Positions 40,858-50,838 are shown, counted from the first letter of the stretch. The stretch is 64,000 bases of DNA from Opitutia bacterium (GCA_016187945.1 JACPIT010000013.1:300738-364737), one strand, 5' to 3'. Notes: generated from the letters alone by a model not told the origin. Made by a program: numbers and translations.

Positions 40858-43689
40858 TCAGGACTTCGTCGCGACGAAACTCCGCTCGATCGCCCCGAGC
40901 AGTTGCTGGATGGTGAACGGCTTGGACACGACCTCGACCGGGCGGGCCGGGTCGAGCTTCCCGATGATCTCGGCCGAAGTCAAATGGCCGCTGATCACGA
41001 CGGTCGGATACGCCCGGCCGAGTTTCCGGAGCGTCTCGATGAACGCGAGGCCGTCCATCGTGGGCATCAGCAAATCCGTGACGATCGCGTCGATCTTCGC
41101 GGTCGGCTCGCGCAGGATCGCGAGCGCTTCCGCGCCGTGGCGGGCGATGCGCGTGCGATACCCGTGCGTTTCGAGGAGCGCGACGATCGTGCGCGCGATG
41201 TTCGGTTCGTCGTCGACCACGAGCACGCAGCGCCCCGCGCCATCCTGGACGCGGTCGTCGCGACCGCCGTCGTCCTTCGCACTCGCGGCGAGTTCGGGCA
41301 GGTAGATTTTGAAAGTGGTGCCGGCACCGGGTGCGCTGCGCAATTCGATGAAACCGGCGTGGCCGCGCACGATGCCGCTGACGGTCGACAACCCCAGCCC
41401 CGTCCCCTCGCCCACCGCCTTGGTCGTGAAGAACGGTTCGAAAACGCGCTCCTGGTTCTCGAACGGAATGCCGCAACCGGTGTCGGCCACCGTCAGCACC
41501 TGGAACGTGCCTGCGCGCGCGCTCGTCAACGTCTTCGCCTGTTCCACCGAGAGCGTCGTGCGCTCGAGTCGCAGGGTCAGCCGGCCGCCGAGCGGCATGG
41601 CGTCGCGCGCGTTCACGCAGAGATTCATGAGCACTTGGTGGAGCTGCGTGGCGTCGGCGCTGATCACCGGCAGTTTCGGCGCGAGGCTCATCTCGATCGT
41701 GATGTTCTTGGGAAACGTCTCGCGCACGATCCCCGCCATGGCGTCCACCATCATCGCCAGCGCGACCGGCTCCCGCCGCGCGTCGGACCCGCGGCCGAAC
41801 AACAGCAGTTGCCGCAGCAAATCGCTGCCGCGATGCGCGCTGGCCTCGATCATGTCGAGGAACTTCAACGTCGACGCATCCTGCGGCACCTCGCGCATCA
41901 GCGACGGCAGCACGAGCACCGGCGTCAGGATGTTGTTCAAGTCGTGCGCGATGCCGGTGGCGAGCCGGCCGAGGCTCTCCTGCCGCTGCGCGTGCAGGTA
42001 TTGTTTCTCCAGGTCGCGCTGGTCGGTCACGTCCTGCTTGATCGCGATGCAATGCGTGACCTTGCCCGAGGCATCGAGCAGCGGCGTGATCGTCACTTCC
42101 TCGGTGAACGTGTGGCCGTCGCGGTGGTAGTTGAGAATCTCGCTGCGCCACACGCTCCCGGCGGAAATCGCCGCCCACATCTCGGCGAAAAACGGATTCG
42201 CGCGCTCGCCCGTGCTGCAAAACGCGCCCACGCGCCGCCCGCGCACCTCGGCCAGACTGTAGCCGGTGAGGCGCGAATACGCCGCATTCGTCCACAGCAC
42301 GCGGCCGTCCGCGTCGGTGATCACGATGGCGTTGGCCGCCGCTTCGAGCGCCGCACCGCGCAGCGCGAGTTCGTCGTGCGCGCGCTTCATTTCGGTGAGA
42401 TCGAACGCCACGAACGTCACGCCCTCCACGCGGCCGGCCGGCCCGACATGCGGCGTGTAGGTGGCCTTGACCCACCGCCGCACTCCGTCCGCGAACGGCA
42501 CCTCGTTCTCGAAGCTCACGATCCGGCCGGCAAAAGCGGCCTCGAGATGCGGCTTCACGCGCGCATGCAGCTCCGGGCCGGTGAGGTCGACCAATCGCTG
42601 CCCGACAATCTGATCGAGCGGCCGCTGAAACCACTTTTCATACGCGCGGTTCACCCGCACGTAGCGGTAGTCGGGGCTGATGTAGCTGATGAGCGCCGGC
42701 ACGAGATTGGCGATGGTCTTCAGCTCGCTTTCGCTGCGCTGGAGCGCCGCGGTCTGCGCGCGCGAGCGGAGCAGGCGCTCGCGTTGCCAGCCGAGCAGAA
42801 TCGATGCGACCACCAGCGCCGCGGAGAGCGTGATCAGGCTGTAGACGAAATATTTCATCTGCGACCAGCGATACGGCCGCGACTCGCGCAGCGGGCCGAC
42901 CCACCGCTCGTAGAGCACCGCCTCCTCGTCGGCGCGCGCGAGCTCGACGATGCCTTCGTTGATTTCGCGTAACAGCTCCGGCGCGTCTTTGCGCACGGCG
43001 ATGTGCATTTGGTAGGGCGAACTCGGCAGGCGGACGCGGCTGCGCTCGAGCGATGCGCCGAACTCCGACGTGCGCAGGTAGTGGTCCATGATGATCGCCA
43101 TCAGCACGAACGCATCGCACTTCCCGCTCCGCACCGCCTCCGCCGCCGCGCGCCGGCTGGGCACCGGAACGAGCTCCACTCCCCACGGCTGTGCGGCGAG
43201 GAAACGATGCGCCACCGATTGCTCGAGCGCCGCCACGCGCTTGCCGCGCAAATCCTCCAGCGTCCGCAACGGGCTCCCGCGCTTCACGTAGACGCCGGCG
43301 TCGAGCGACAGCGTCCGCACGCTGAAATCCATATACTCCGCCCGCTCGGGCAGGTAGCCGACGTTGCCCAGCAAATCGAGTTTGCCCGCCCGGAAATCCG
43401 TCAGGACTTCCGGCCACGACTTCATCACGATCTCGAGGTGCAGATTACGCCGCTGCGTCACGGCGCGCACGAGGTCGACCGCGTAACCTTGCGGCTCGCC
43501 CCGCGGATCGCGGAAGGAAAACGGCGGCCCGATATCCTCGAAACCGGCACGCACGATCCGGCCGCTCCACCCGGGCGCCGGCTCCGGCGCGGCTTCGGCG
43601 CTCGGCCCAACCAAGCTCCACACGACGCAGCCGATGATCCAGCCGCGCCGGACCGCCGCTGCACCGACCGTGGCGAAGGTGGCCCGCAT
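40858..43689 (-). CDS. BvgS/EvgS-like hybrid histidine kinase (periplasmic binding domain-PAS-PAS-HK-REC)
   Basis: A 943-residue kinase. After a signal peptide (about residues 1-33) comes a family 3 solute-binding (SBP_bac_3) domain: RIVRAGFEDIGPPFSFRDP, GYAVDLVRAVTQRRNLHLE, FRAGKLDLLGNVGYLPERAE. One TM helix (YSLITLSAALVVASILLGW, about 285) leads to two PAS domains (about 310-440 and 440-565). The phospho-acceptor is LATGIAHDLNNILTPV with H582; the ATPase includes QVLMNLCVNARDAMP and GEGTGLGLSTVSGIVRGH. The REC has D872 in AIVTDLLMPTMDGLAF. The sensor probably detects a small ligand such as an amino acid or a redox signal. It is upstream of, and co-oriented with, the bufferin-like operon, but with a 213-base gap, so a regulatory link is only a possibility. 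Confidence 0.94.
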   Translation of the reverse strand: MRATFATVGAAAVRRGWIIGCVVWSLVGPSAEAAPEPAPGWSGRIVRAGFEDIGPPFSFRDPRGEPQGYAVDLVRAVTQRRNLHLEIVMKSWPEVLTDFRAGKLDLLGNVGYLPERAEYMDFSVRTLSLDAGVYVKRGSPLRTLEDLRGKRVAALEQSVAHRFLAAQPWGVELVPVPSRRAAAEAVRSGKCDAFVLMAIIMDHYLRTSEFGASLERSRVRLPSSPYQMHIAVRKDAPELLREINEGIVELARADEEAVLYERWVGPLRESRPYRWSQMKYFVYSLITLSAALVVASILLGWQRERLLRSRAQTAALQRSESELKTIANLVPALISYISPDYRYVRVNRAYEKWFQRPLDQIVGQRLVDLTGPELHARVKPHLEAAFAGRIVSFENEVPFADGVRRWVKATYTPHVGPAGRVEGVTFVAFDLTEMKRAHDELALRGAALEAAANAIVITDADGRVLWTNAAYSRLTGYSLAEVRGRRVGAFCSTGERANPFFAEMWAAISAGSVWRSEILNYHRDGHTFTEEVTITPLLDASGKVTHCIAIKQDVTDQRDLEKQYLHAQRQESLGRLATGIAHDLNNILTPVLVLPSLMREVPQDASTLKFLDMIEASAHRGSDLLRQLLLFGRGSDARREPVALAMMVDAMAGIVRETFPKNITIEMSLAPKLPVISADATQLHQVLMNLCVNARDAMPLGGRLTLRLERTTLSVEQAKTLTSARAGTFQVLTVADTGCGIPFENQERVFEPFFTTKAVGEGTGLGLSTVSGIVRGHAGFIELRSAPGAGTTFKIYLPELAASAKDDGGRDDRVQDGAGRCVLVVDDEPNIARTIVALLETHGYRTRIARHGAEALAILREPTAKIDAIVTDLLMPTMDGLAFIETLRKLGRAYPTVVISGHLTSAEIIGKLDPARPVEVVSKPFTIQQLLGAIERSFVATKS

Positions 43690-43841
43690 TGGCGGTATTC
43701 TCGCGCGCTTCCACCCGAAACGGGAGCGTCAACCCTGCACGTTTCTTGGCAAACGCGCCGCGTGGGTTGCCCTGTCCTCGCGCGCTCGGCTCGCTCGGCG
43801 CTCGCCGCCGCATCGATCAAAACGGACCGGGCCGCCCGCGC

Positions 43842-44819
43842 TCAGACGATGCGATCGATCAACGGGAGACCGCTCACGAACCGTTGCAGGTTGCCGGTGA
43901 AATGCCGCACGAGACTCTCGTCCTGCTCGCGATGTCCGCCGGCAAGATGCGGCGTGAGGTGGCAGTTCGGCTCCGCCCACAGTGGATGCTCCGGCGGCAA
44001 CGGTTCCGGATCGAGCGCATCGAGAAACGCACCGCGCACCTGCCCGCTGCGCAGCGCCGAGAGCAACGCCGTCTGATCGACCGTGGAGCCGCGACCGATG
44101 TTGTAGAAAAACGCGCCGCGCCGGAGCTGCGCAAAAAACACCGCGTCGCAAAACCGCCGCGTGCCCGCCGCGTCCGGCAGACAGTTCACCACATGGTCGG
44201 CGAGCGGCAGCACGGTGGCCACGTCGGCTTCCCGGACCATCTCGATACCCTCGTCGCCGCGCGGCGCGCGGCGCACGCCGATCACCCGGCAGCGGAACGG
44301 CGCGAGCAGATCGCGCAACCGCGCGCCGATGGCGCCGTAGCCGAGGATCACGACGGTTTTCCCCTGCAGCGTCTCGATCGAGTAGCGCCCGTCGGCGTAA
44401 TTCCACTCCCGCGGCCCGAGTTTGTTCACGACGTAGCGCGGCAACTCCCGCGTGAACGCCAGCATCGTCGCCAGCGCGTGCTCGGCGCAGGGATCGGCGA
44501 ACACGCCCGAGGCGTTCGTCACCACCGTGCCGCGCGCGCGCATCGCCGTGCGGAAATCGTCGCGATCGTAGCGCGTGTAGCCGGCCGTCGACAGCGCGAC
44601 CCAGCGCAATTTCGGGCAGCGCATCGCCTCGTCCGGATCGGGCTGGCCGTAGGCGATGTCCGCTTCCGCCAACGTCGGATCGGGTTCGCCCGGCGTGAGC
44701 ACCGAGCGCGAAGACTTTGCGGACTGGATGACACGACAACCGAGACGAGCGAGGCTGTCGTAGAAAAGTTCACGCGCACCGGGGCGGAGCTCGTGGTTGG
44801 CCCAAACCGTGAGACTCAT
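43842..44819 (-). CDS. D-isomer-specific 2-hydroxyacid dehydrogenase
   Basis: A 325-residue NAD(P)-dependent enzyme. The Rossmann motif is TVVILGYGAIGARLRDLL; the catalytic Arg is in FFYNIGRGSTVDQTAL, the Glu in LDALDPEPLPPEHPLW, and the His in CHLTPHLAGGHREQD. This R-E-H set is that of glyoxylate/hydroxypyruvate reductases and formate/phosphoglycerate dehydrogenase relatives; length and NIGRGS suit GhrA/hydroxypyruvate-type or phosphoglycerate-like enzymes. The ATG at 44819 (MSLTVWANHELR) is preferred. Divergent from DUF2339, with a hairpin between. Confidence 0.92.
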   Translation of the reverse strand: MSLTVWANHELRPGARELFYDSLARLGCRVIQSAKSSRSVLTPGEPDPTLAEADIAYGQPDPDEAMRCPKLRWVALSTAGYTRYDRDDFRTAMRARGTVVTNASGVFADPCAEHALATMLAFTRELPRYVVNKLGPREWNYADGRYSIETLQGKTVVILGYGAIGARLRDLLAPFRCRVIGVRRAPRGDEGIEMVREADVATVLPLADHVVNCLPDAAGTRRFCDAVFFAQLRRGAFFYNIGRGSTVDQTALLSALRSGQVRGAFLDALDPEPLPPEHPLWAEPNCHLTPHLAGGHREQDESLVRHFTGNLQRFVSGLPLIDRIV

Positions 44820-44923
44820 TGCGGAATTTGGAAAAAGATGCGCCATAACGACCACGCCGCACCGCCGCCGCAAGCGCGAAGCTGGACATAGGTAGAAGGT
44901 CCCATGCGCACCCCGACTTCATC

Positions 44924-44967
44924 GCAAAAAACACCGCGTTCGTCGTGCGGCATCGGTGTTTTTTTGC
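44924..44967. terminator. Terminator-like hairpin in a divergent intergenic region
   Basis: GCAAAAAACACCG and CGGTGTTTTTTTGC are inverted (one extra T in the right arm) around a 17-base loop, with A/T runs on both sides so that it could stop transcription from either strand. It lies between two genes that both read outward, where no terminator is required for either. Confidence 0.6.
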
Positions 44968-45070
44968 CACGCCCGAACGTTTCCGAGAATCCCGCTGCGC
45001 GGCCGGTGCGCTCCGGCGACCTTGCGTCGCCGACGCGTTTTCGACATGCGTCTTCCGCGGGCCATCTCTC

Positions 45071-48000
45071 ATGCAAGCACTCCTCGTTCTGCTCGTCCTC
45101 TACCTGATCGCGGTGCTGGTCGTGTTCCCGATCTGGGCCTTCCTCCGCCTCAGCGGCCGCGACGAAGAAAACGAAAAACTACGCCGCCGCCTCGACTGGC
45201 TCGAAGCCGAACTCCCCAGCCTGCGCAAAATCGCCAGCGCGCCGCGCCCGGCCGCGCCCGTCGCCACACCGACGCCTGTCGCACCCAGTTCACCCGCGCC
45301 GGCACCCGCGAAAACCGAGCCGCCCGCTCCGCTCGCGCCCGCCGCACCCGCGGTCGTCGCGCCCGCAGTGTCCATCGCGCCGCCCGATGCCGCCGACACG
45401 CCGCCCCCGCTTCTCCCGCGCCCCGCGCTCGCGTCGTCGCCGTCGCCCGCACCCTCGCCGCTCGAGCAAGCTGCCGCGTCCGCTCCGCCGCCGGTTGCGC
45501 CGTCGACGAGCGTGAAATACCCCGAGCCCTCCCCGCGCGGTCCGATCTGGGAACGCGCCGGACTGAATCTCGAGCAGTTCATGGGCGCGAAACTCTTCGC
45601 GTGGCTCGGCGGCCTCGCGCTGTTTCTCGGCGTCGCGTTCTTCGTCAAATACTCCTTCGAGCACGATCTCATCCCGCCCGAAGTGCGCGTCGCGCTCGGC
45701 TTCCTGCTCGGCGCCAGCCTGATCGTCGGCGGCCTGAAGCTCGACCGCGAGCGCTTCCGCATCACCTGCCAGACGCTCGTGGCGACCGGCGTGGTGTCGC
45801 TCTACGCGGTGACGTTCGCGTGCAACTCCGTCTACCACTTCGCGTTTTTCGGACCGCTCGCGACGTTCGCGCTCATGGTGCTGATCACCGCCGCGGCCTT
45901 CGTGCTCGCGGTGCGCCTCGAAGCGCAAGTCGTCGCGCTGCTCGGCATGCTCGCGGGCTTCCTCACGCCGATCCTGCTCTCGACCGGTCAGGACAACCCG
46001 CCCGGCCTCTTCGGCTACCTCGCGCTGCTCGACGCCGGCCTCGTCGCCGTGGCGCTGCATCGTCGCTGGCTCTACCTCGTGCCGCTCGGCGCGGGCGGCA
46101 CCGTGCTGATGGCGATCGGCTGGGCCGACAAATTCTACACGAGCGAGAAAATGCTCACCGCGGCGACCGTGTGTCTCGCGTTCAACGCGCTCTTCTTCGC
46201 CGCCAACGAGGTCGCGCGCCGCCGCGGCATCGTCGATCGCCTCCTGTCGTGGACCGCTGCCGCGCTGCCAATCGTCGCACTGGGCTTCGGCTTCTTTTTC
46301 CTCTTCGAAAGCGTCTCGACGGTGCGCGCGCCGCTCTTCCTCGCGCACGCGCTGCTCGCCGACGCGTTCTTGCTGGCGCTCGCGTGGCGCGACGAAACGC
46401 TGCCGCGCCTGCACTTCGCGGCGGGTGGTCTCGCGTTTCTGCTGCTCGCGACGTGGAGCGCCGGCCAGCTCCGCGACGCCGCGCTGCCGTGGGCGCTCGC
46501 CGCCTATCTCGTCTTCGCTGGCGGGCACACCGTCTTTCCGCACCTGCTCGAACGCCGCCGACCCGCCGCTGCGCCGGACCTTTGGTGCCAGCTCTTCCCG
46601 CCGCTCGCGCTGCTGCTGATGCTGATCCCGCTCAACCGGCTCGACGAGACGTCGTTCCTGTTCTGGCCGGCCATCCTGCTCGTCGATCTGCTCGCCATCG
46701 GCCTCGCCGCGCTCAGCGCCTCGCTGCTCGCCGTCGGCGCCGTGCTCGTGCTCACGCTCTGCGCCACCGGCGCGTGCCTGTTCAAAATCCCCGCCGGTGC
46801 CGTGCTCGAGCCCTCGCTGCTGCTCGTGATCGGCGCGTTCACGGTGTTTTTCTTTGGCGCGGCGTTCTGGCTCGTGCGGCACCTCGGCGACCGCCTGCCA
46901 ATCGTGCGCGACGGCCTCGGCGGCGTGCTCGGCGACACCCGCGTGCAACTGCCGGCGTTCTCCGCGCTGTTGCCCTTCGTGCTGCTCATCATGGCGAGCG
47001 CGCGGCTGAGCGTGCCGGATCCGTCGATGCTCTTCGGCCTCGCGCTGCTGCTCGTCGTGCTGACGCTCGGCGTCTCACGGCTCATGCTGATCCCGTGGCT
47101 CCCGGCCTGCGCCCTCGCCGGCGCCGCCGCGCTGCAATACGCGTGGCAGGCGCAGCACTTCGCCGCCCCCGCCGCGATCGTGCCGCTGGCGTGGCACGCA
47201 GGTTTCTACCTGCTCTTTCTCGCGTTTCCGTTCGTGTTCGCCCGGCCGTTCGCTGCGCTCACCGGCCCGTGGGCCGTTTCGGCGCTGAGCGGCGTGGCGC
47301 ATTTCTACCTCGTTTATCGCTGGGTCGAAGTCGCGCAGCCAAACGACGTCATGGGCCTGTTGCCCGCGGCGTTCGCCGTCGGCCCGTTGATCGCGCTGGC
47401 GTTGCGCGCCAATGCGCCCGCGAGCGACGAGGCAGCCACCGCCGCCCGTCTCAACCAGCTCGCGTGGTTCGGCGGCGTGGCGCTGCTGTTCATCACGCTG
47501 ATCTTCCCGCTCCAATTCAGCCGGCAGTGGCTCACGGTCGCGTGGGCGCTCGAAGGCGCGGCGCTGTGCTGGCTCTTCCATCGCATGCCGCACGCCGGCC
47601 TGCGCGCCGTCGGCGTCGCGCTGCTGCTCGTCGCGTTCATCCGCCTCGCGCTCAACCCCGCGGTGCTGAGCTACCACGTGCGCGGCGACACCCCGCTGTT
47701 CAACTGGTATCTCTACGCCTACGGCCTCACGATCGTCGCGCTCGCCGCCGGCGCGCGCCTGCTCGCACCGCCGCGCGATCGCGTGCTCGGTTCGAGCGCA
47801 CCGCCGCTGCTCACCTCGTTCGCGATCGTGCTCGGCTTCCTGCTGCTCAACGTCGAGATCGCCGACTTCTTCACCGCACCCGGCGCGCGCGTGCTGAATT
47901 TCCAGTTCCGCGGCAATTTCGCCCGCGACATGACCTACACGATCGCCTGGGCGCTCTTCGCGCTCGGCCTGCTCGCCGGCGGCATTTGGAAACAACAACG

Positions 48001-48199
48001 CCCCGCGCGCTACGCCGCCCTCGGCCTGCTCAGCGTCGTGCTGCTGAAACTTTTCTTCCACGACCTCGCGCGACTCGAGGCGCTCTACCGCGTCGGCGCG
48101 CTCTTCGCCGTCGCCATCATCGCGATCCTCGCCTCGTTCGCCTACCAACGCTTCCTGCCCGGCAATAAAGAGCCGCAGGACACGATCCCCGGCGCCTGA
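45071..48199 (+). CDS. DUF2339 multi-pass membrane protein
   Basis: A 1042-residue protein: an N-terminal hydrophobic helix (ALLVLLVLYLIAVLVVFPIW), a coiled-coil stretch (DEENEKLRRRLDWLEAEL), a 100-residue Pro/Ala-rich linker, and then the DUF2339 signature GAKLFAWLGGLALFLGVAFF, followed by some 25 or more hydrophobic helices. The function of the family is not established. The ATG at 45071 begins the first helix. The DUF3999 gene follows in the same direction 156 bases downstream; this pairing is widespread and suggests one system in the envelope, possibly a transporter or polymer-related complex, but no activity is known. Confidence 0.9.
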   Translation: MQALLVLLVLYLIAVLVVFPIWAFLRLSGRDEENEKLRRRLDWLEAELPSLRKIASAPRPAAPVATPTPVAPSSPAPAPAKTEPPAPLAPAAPAVVAPAVSIAPPDAADTPPPLLPRPALASSPSPAPSPLEQAAASAPPPVAPSTSVKYPEPSPRGPIWERAGLNLEQFMGAKLFAWLGGLALFLGVAFFVKYSFEHDLIPPEVRVALGFLLGASLIVGGLKLDRERFRITCQTLVATGVVSLYAVTFACNSVYHFAFFGPLATFALMVLITAAAFVLAVRLEAQVVALLGMLAGFLTPILLSTGQDNPPGLFGYLALLDAGLVAVALHRRWLYLVPLGAGGTVLMAIGWADKFYTSEKMLTAATVCLAFNALFFAANEVARRRGIVDRLLSWTAAALPIVALGFGFFFLFESVSTVRAPLFLAHALLADAFLLALAWRDETLPRLHFAAGGLAFLLLATWSAGQLRDAALPWALAAYLVFAGGHTVFPHLLERRRPAAAPDLWCQLFPPLALLLMLIPLNRLDETSFLFWPAILLVDLLAIGLAALSASLLAVGAVLVLTLCATGACLFKIPAGAVLEPSLLLVIGAFTVFFFGAAFWLVRHLGDRLPIVRDGLGGVLGDTRVQLPAFSALLPFVLLIMASARLSVPDPSMLFGLALLLVVLTLGVSRLMLIPWLPACALAGAAALQYAWQAQHFAAPAAIVPLAWHAGFYLLFLAFPFVFARPFAALTGPWAVSALSGVAHFYLVYRWVEVAQPNDVMGLLPAAFAVGPLIALALRANAPASDEAATAARLNQLAWFGGVALLFITLIFPLQFSRQWLTVAWALEGAALCWLFHRMPHAGLRAVGVALLLVAFIRLALNPAVLSYHVRGDTPLFNWYLYAYGLTIVALAAGARLLAPPRDRVLGSSAPPLLTSFAIVLGFLLLNVEIADFFTAPGARVLNFQFRGNFARDMTYTIAWALFALGLLAGGIWKQQRPARYAALGLLSVVLLKLFFHDLARLEALYRVGALFAVAIIAILASFAYQRFLPGNKEPQDTIPGA

Positions 48200-48238
48200 G
48201 CACGCGTTCCACCCGTGGCTTGTGTCTCCGCCTCCCTT

Positions 48239-48311
48239 GTAGGAGCGGCTTTACGCCGCGATTGCCCGAAGCGCATGCCGCGCTCGGGTCGCGGCGTAAA
48301 GCCGCTCCTGC
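48239..48311. repeat. Palindromic repeat, family A
   Basis: Starts GTAGGAGCGGCTTTACGCCG and ends GGCGTAAAGCCGCTCCTGC, the last CTAC being changed to CTGC. It lies between the DUF2339 and DUF3999 genes, within the presumed operon. Confidence 0.88.
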
Positions 48312-48355
48312 AATTGTCCCGATCAACGCGCGCTTCTGCGCATCGCTCTAATCCG

Positions 48356-50404
48356 ATGAAAATCCTCCCGCGCCTCCGACTCGATTTGTTCGCGCGCCTC
48401 GCCGTCTCGGCCGCATTCGCCGTCGCGTGCTTCACCGCCACGAGCGCCGCGCTCGTGCCCACCGAGTGGTCGCACCGCCAGCCGCTCGACGTGCCGCGCG
48501 CCGGACTCGTGAGCGCGGCGCTGCCCACCGCGACGTTTGAGCACGCGCAACCCAATCTCGCCGACCTCCGCGTCGTCGACGCCAGCGGTCGCGAAGTGGC
48601 CTACTGGCTCGACGGCCAGCTCCACGCGCGCGCCTCGCTGCCTACCGAGCCGTCGCCGTGGCGATCCGTCGCGTCGTTCCGCAGCGAACGCGCCCGCGAA
48701 GGCATGCAGCTCGTCATCGCCACCGGCGTCGCCGGTCCGCTCGATGCACTCGAACTGCAAACCGCCGCGCCGTTCTTCCTGCTCGCGGCGCACGTCGACG
48801 TGTCGAGCGACGGCCAGACTTGGGAATCGCTCGGCGCCGCGCTGCCGCTCTTCCGCCAATTCGGCGCGGAGCAACTGCGCGTGCCGCTCGCGCGCCGGAA
48901 AGCCGCGTTCGTGCGCGTGACGCTCGACGATTTCCGCCTGCGCGACGTCGTCTTCACCGGCGCCCGCGCGCTGCCGTCGCCAAGCGCCGCCGCAGAGCCG
49001 GAGCCCGTCCCCGTCGAAACGAGGCTTGTGCGCCGCGAAGAGTTCGCCGGCGAAACCGTGCTCACCCTCGAACTCGCCGCGCCCCACGTGCCGCTGGCAC
49101 GCCTCGCGTTCGACGCTCGCGACGCGGTGTTCATGCGCCGCGTCGTCGTTGCCGTGCGCGAAGTCGCCGGCGAGAAAACCGTCGAGCGCCCCCTCGGCTC
49201 CGGCACGATCTACCGCGTCGCACTCGACGGTGCCGAAGCGCGCGCCGAACTCGCGGTGCCCATTGCCCACCCGCCGGGCGCGCGCGAAATCATCGTGCAC
49301 GTCTTCAACGGCGATTCGCCGCCGCTGACGCTCGACGCCGTGCGCGCCGCGATGCGTCCGCTGAAGCTGCTCTTCGTCGCCCAGCCCGGTCCGCACTTTC
49401 TCCTCACCGGCAACGCGCAAACCGACGCCCCGCGCTACGACCTCGCGGCGTTCGCCGGCGAGCTGCGCCGCGCCGACGCGCTCGCGCTCACCGCGGGCGA
49501 TCTCGCAGCGATGCCCGACCACCGCCCGCGCACCACTCTCACCGAGCCGCCGTTGCCCGACGTGCCGCTACTCGGCGGCGCGATCGACGCGAGTGCGTGG
49601 ACCTACCGCCGCGCCGTTCGCATCGCCGCATCCGGCGTGCAAGAGCTCGAACTCGATCCCGCCGCGCTCGCGCGTTCCAGCAGCGCGCTCGCCGACCTGC
49701 GGCTCGTGCGCGACGACCACCAAGTGCCCTACGTGCTCGAGCGCCCCAACCTCTCTCGCGCGCTGCCGGTCGAGCCGATCGTCGTCGCCGATCCGAAACG
49801 CCCGAGCGTCAGCCTCTGGCGCGTCGCGCTGCCGTTCCCGCACCTGCCCGTGCAGCGCGTCACGCTCACGACCGCCGCGCCGTTGTTCGAGCGCCAGTTC
49901 CGCGTCTTCGAGAAATTCACCGACGCCAACGGCCGCGAGAGCGAGTCGATGCTGGCAAGCGGTGCCTGGACGCGCACACCCGCGCCCGGAGCGCCGACGG
50001 CGCGCACCTTCGAACTCAGCCGCGCGCCGCAGACCGACACGCTCTGGATCGAAACCGACAACGGCGACAACCCCGCGCTCCCACTCGGCCCTGTGCAGAT
50101 CGTCCATCCCGTCGCGCGCCTGATTTTCAAAGCCGACACCGCTGACACGATCGCGCTGCTCCACGGCAACGACACCGTCACCGCGGCGCGCTACGACCTC
50201 AGCCTGCTCGCGCCGAAGCTCCTCCACGCCCATCGCGAAATCGCGACGCTCGACGTCCCCGGTCCCGCAGCGAGCGAGCCGCTGCTCACGCGCCTCTCGC
50301 GTCTCGGCACCGGCCGTGCCGTTTTCTGGGCGGCGCTAGCGGTGCTCGTGATCGCGCTGCTCGTGACCGTCGCTCGCCTGTTGCCGAAGCCGCCGCAAAA
50401 GTAG
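48356..50404 (+). CDS. DUF3999 exported protein, partner of DUF2339
   Basis: A 682-residue protein with a signal peptide (FAVACFTATSAALVPTEWSH), a large periplasmic part made of discoidin-like beta-sandwich segments (YWLDGQLHARAS, TWESLGAALPLFRQFG, FVRVTLDDFRLRDVVFTGA), a second similar half (about 390-600) and a C-terminal TM helix (AVFWAALAVLVIALLVTVAR) with a short cytoplasmic tail. It has the layout of DUF3999 proteins, which are encoded beside DUF2339 in many genomes. The role is unknown; the sequence suggests a carbohydrate-interacting periplasmic part with a membrane anchor (inference). The start at 48356 is set by the signal peptide; the longer frame crosses the palindrome. Confidence 0.88.
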   Translation: MKILPRLRLDLFARLAVSAAFAVACFTATSAALVPTEWSHRQPLDVPRAGLVSAALPTATFEHAQPNLADLRVVDASGREVAYWLDGQLHARASLPTEPSPWRSVASFRSERAREGMQLVIATGVAGPLDALELQTAAPFFLLAAHVDVSSDGQTWESLGAALPLFRQFGAEQLRVPLARRKAAFVRVTLDDFRLRDVVFTGARALPSPSAAAEPEPVPVETRLVRREEFAGETVLTLELAAPHVPLARLAFDARDAVFMRRVVVAVREVAGEKTVERPLGSGTIYRVALDGAEARAELAVPIAHPPGAREIIVHVFNGDSPPLTLDAVRAAMRPLKLLFVAQPGPHFLLTGNAQTDAPRYDLAAFAGELRRADALALTAGDLAAMPDHRPRTTLTEPPLPDVPLLGGAIDASAWTYRRAVRIAASGVQELELDPAALARSSSALADLRLVRDDHQVPYVLERPNLSRALPVEPIVVADPKRPSVSLWRVALPFPHLPVQRVTLTTAAPLFERQFRVFEKFTDANGRESESMLASGAWTRTPAPGAPTARTFELSRAPQTDTLWIETDNGDNPALPLGPVQIVHPVARLIFKADTADTIALLHGNDTVTAARYDLSLLAPKLLHAHREIATLDVPGPAASEPLLTRLSRLGTGRAVFWAALAVLVIALLVTVARLLPKPPQK

Positions 50405-50411
50405 CGCGAAA

Positions 50412-50478
50412 GTAGGGCCGGTCCCCGACCGGCGAGAACGCGGCGTGCATCCTTGGGCCAGTCGGAGACTGGCCCTAC
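50412..50478. repeat. Palindromic repeat pair, family C
   Basis: GTAGGGCCGGTCCCCGACCG at the left; GTCGGAGACTGGCCCTAC at the right, seven bases after the DUF3999 stop codon (itself TAG in AAAAGTAGCGCG). Confidence 0.88.
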
Positions 50479-50537
50479 TCACGCTTCGCGCGAGGGGGGA
50501 CGATGGAGCATTTTCCAAATGAATGCCGCCGCGTGCG

Positions 50538-50618
50538 GTAGGGCGGGACCGCTGGGCCCGCCGTCCTGCGAATGCACACCCTGCGTTCCTCGCGGCGCGC
50601 CCAGCGGTCGCGCCCTAC
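50538..50618. repeat. Palindromic repeat, family E
   Basis: GTAGGGCGGGACCGCTGGGC at the left and GCGCCCAGCGGTCGCGCCCTAC at the right, with imperfect pairing in the middle. Confidence 0.85.
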
Positions 50619-50651
50619 CGATTGCGCCGCCCGCGTCATTCTTTCCGGTAG

Positions 50652-50838
50652 TCTTCCAATGATCCTAAAATCAGCAGTTGAAACCACGGATTTCACGGAT
50701 GGCACGGATAGTTCAAGGCTTCGGCAGCGGCGCCGCTTCACCCAGCAGGTGAACGAAGATCGAGAGGAAGTTTTCCTGAGTTAATTCCATCCGTGGAATC
50801 TGTGTAATCCGTGGTCAATTTTCCCGCGGAATTTAGGA
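50652..50838. repeat. Dispersed repeat, relative of the 167-base element
   Basis: Begins GATCCTAAAATCAGCAGTTG and ends GCGGAATTTAGGAT, the same end words as the 167-base repeat. The middle differs: it is built from CCACGGATTTCACGGATG and its inverse GGAATCTGTGTAATCC. A related end occurs near 16350-16360. Confidence 0.65.
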
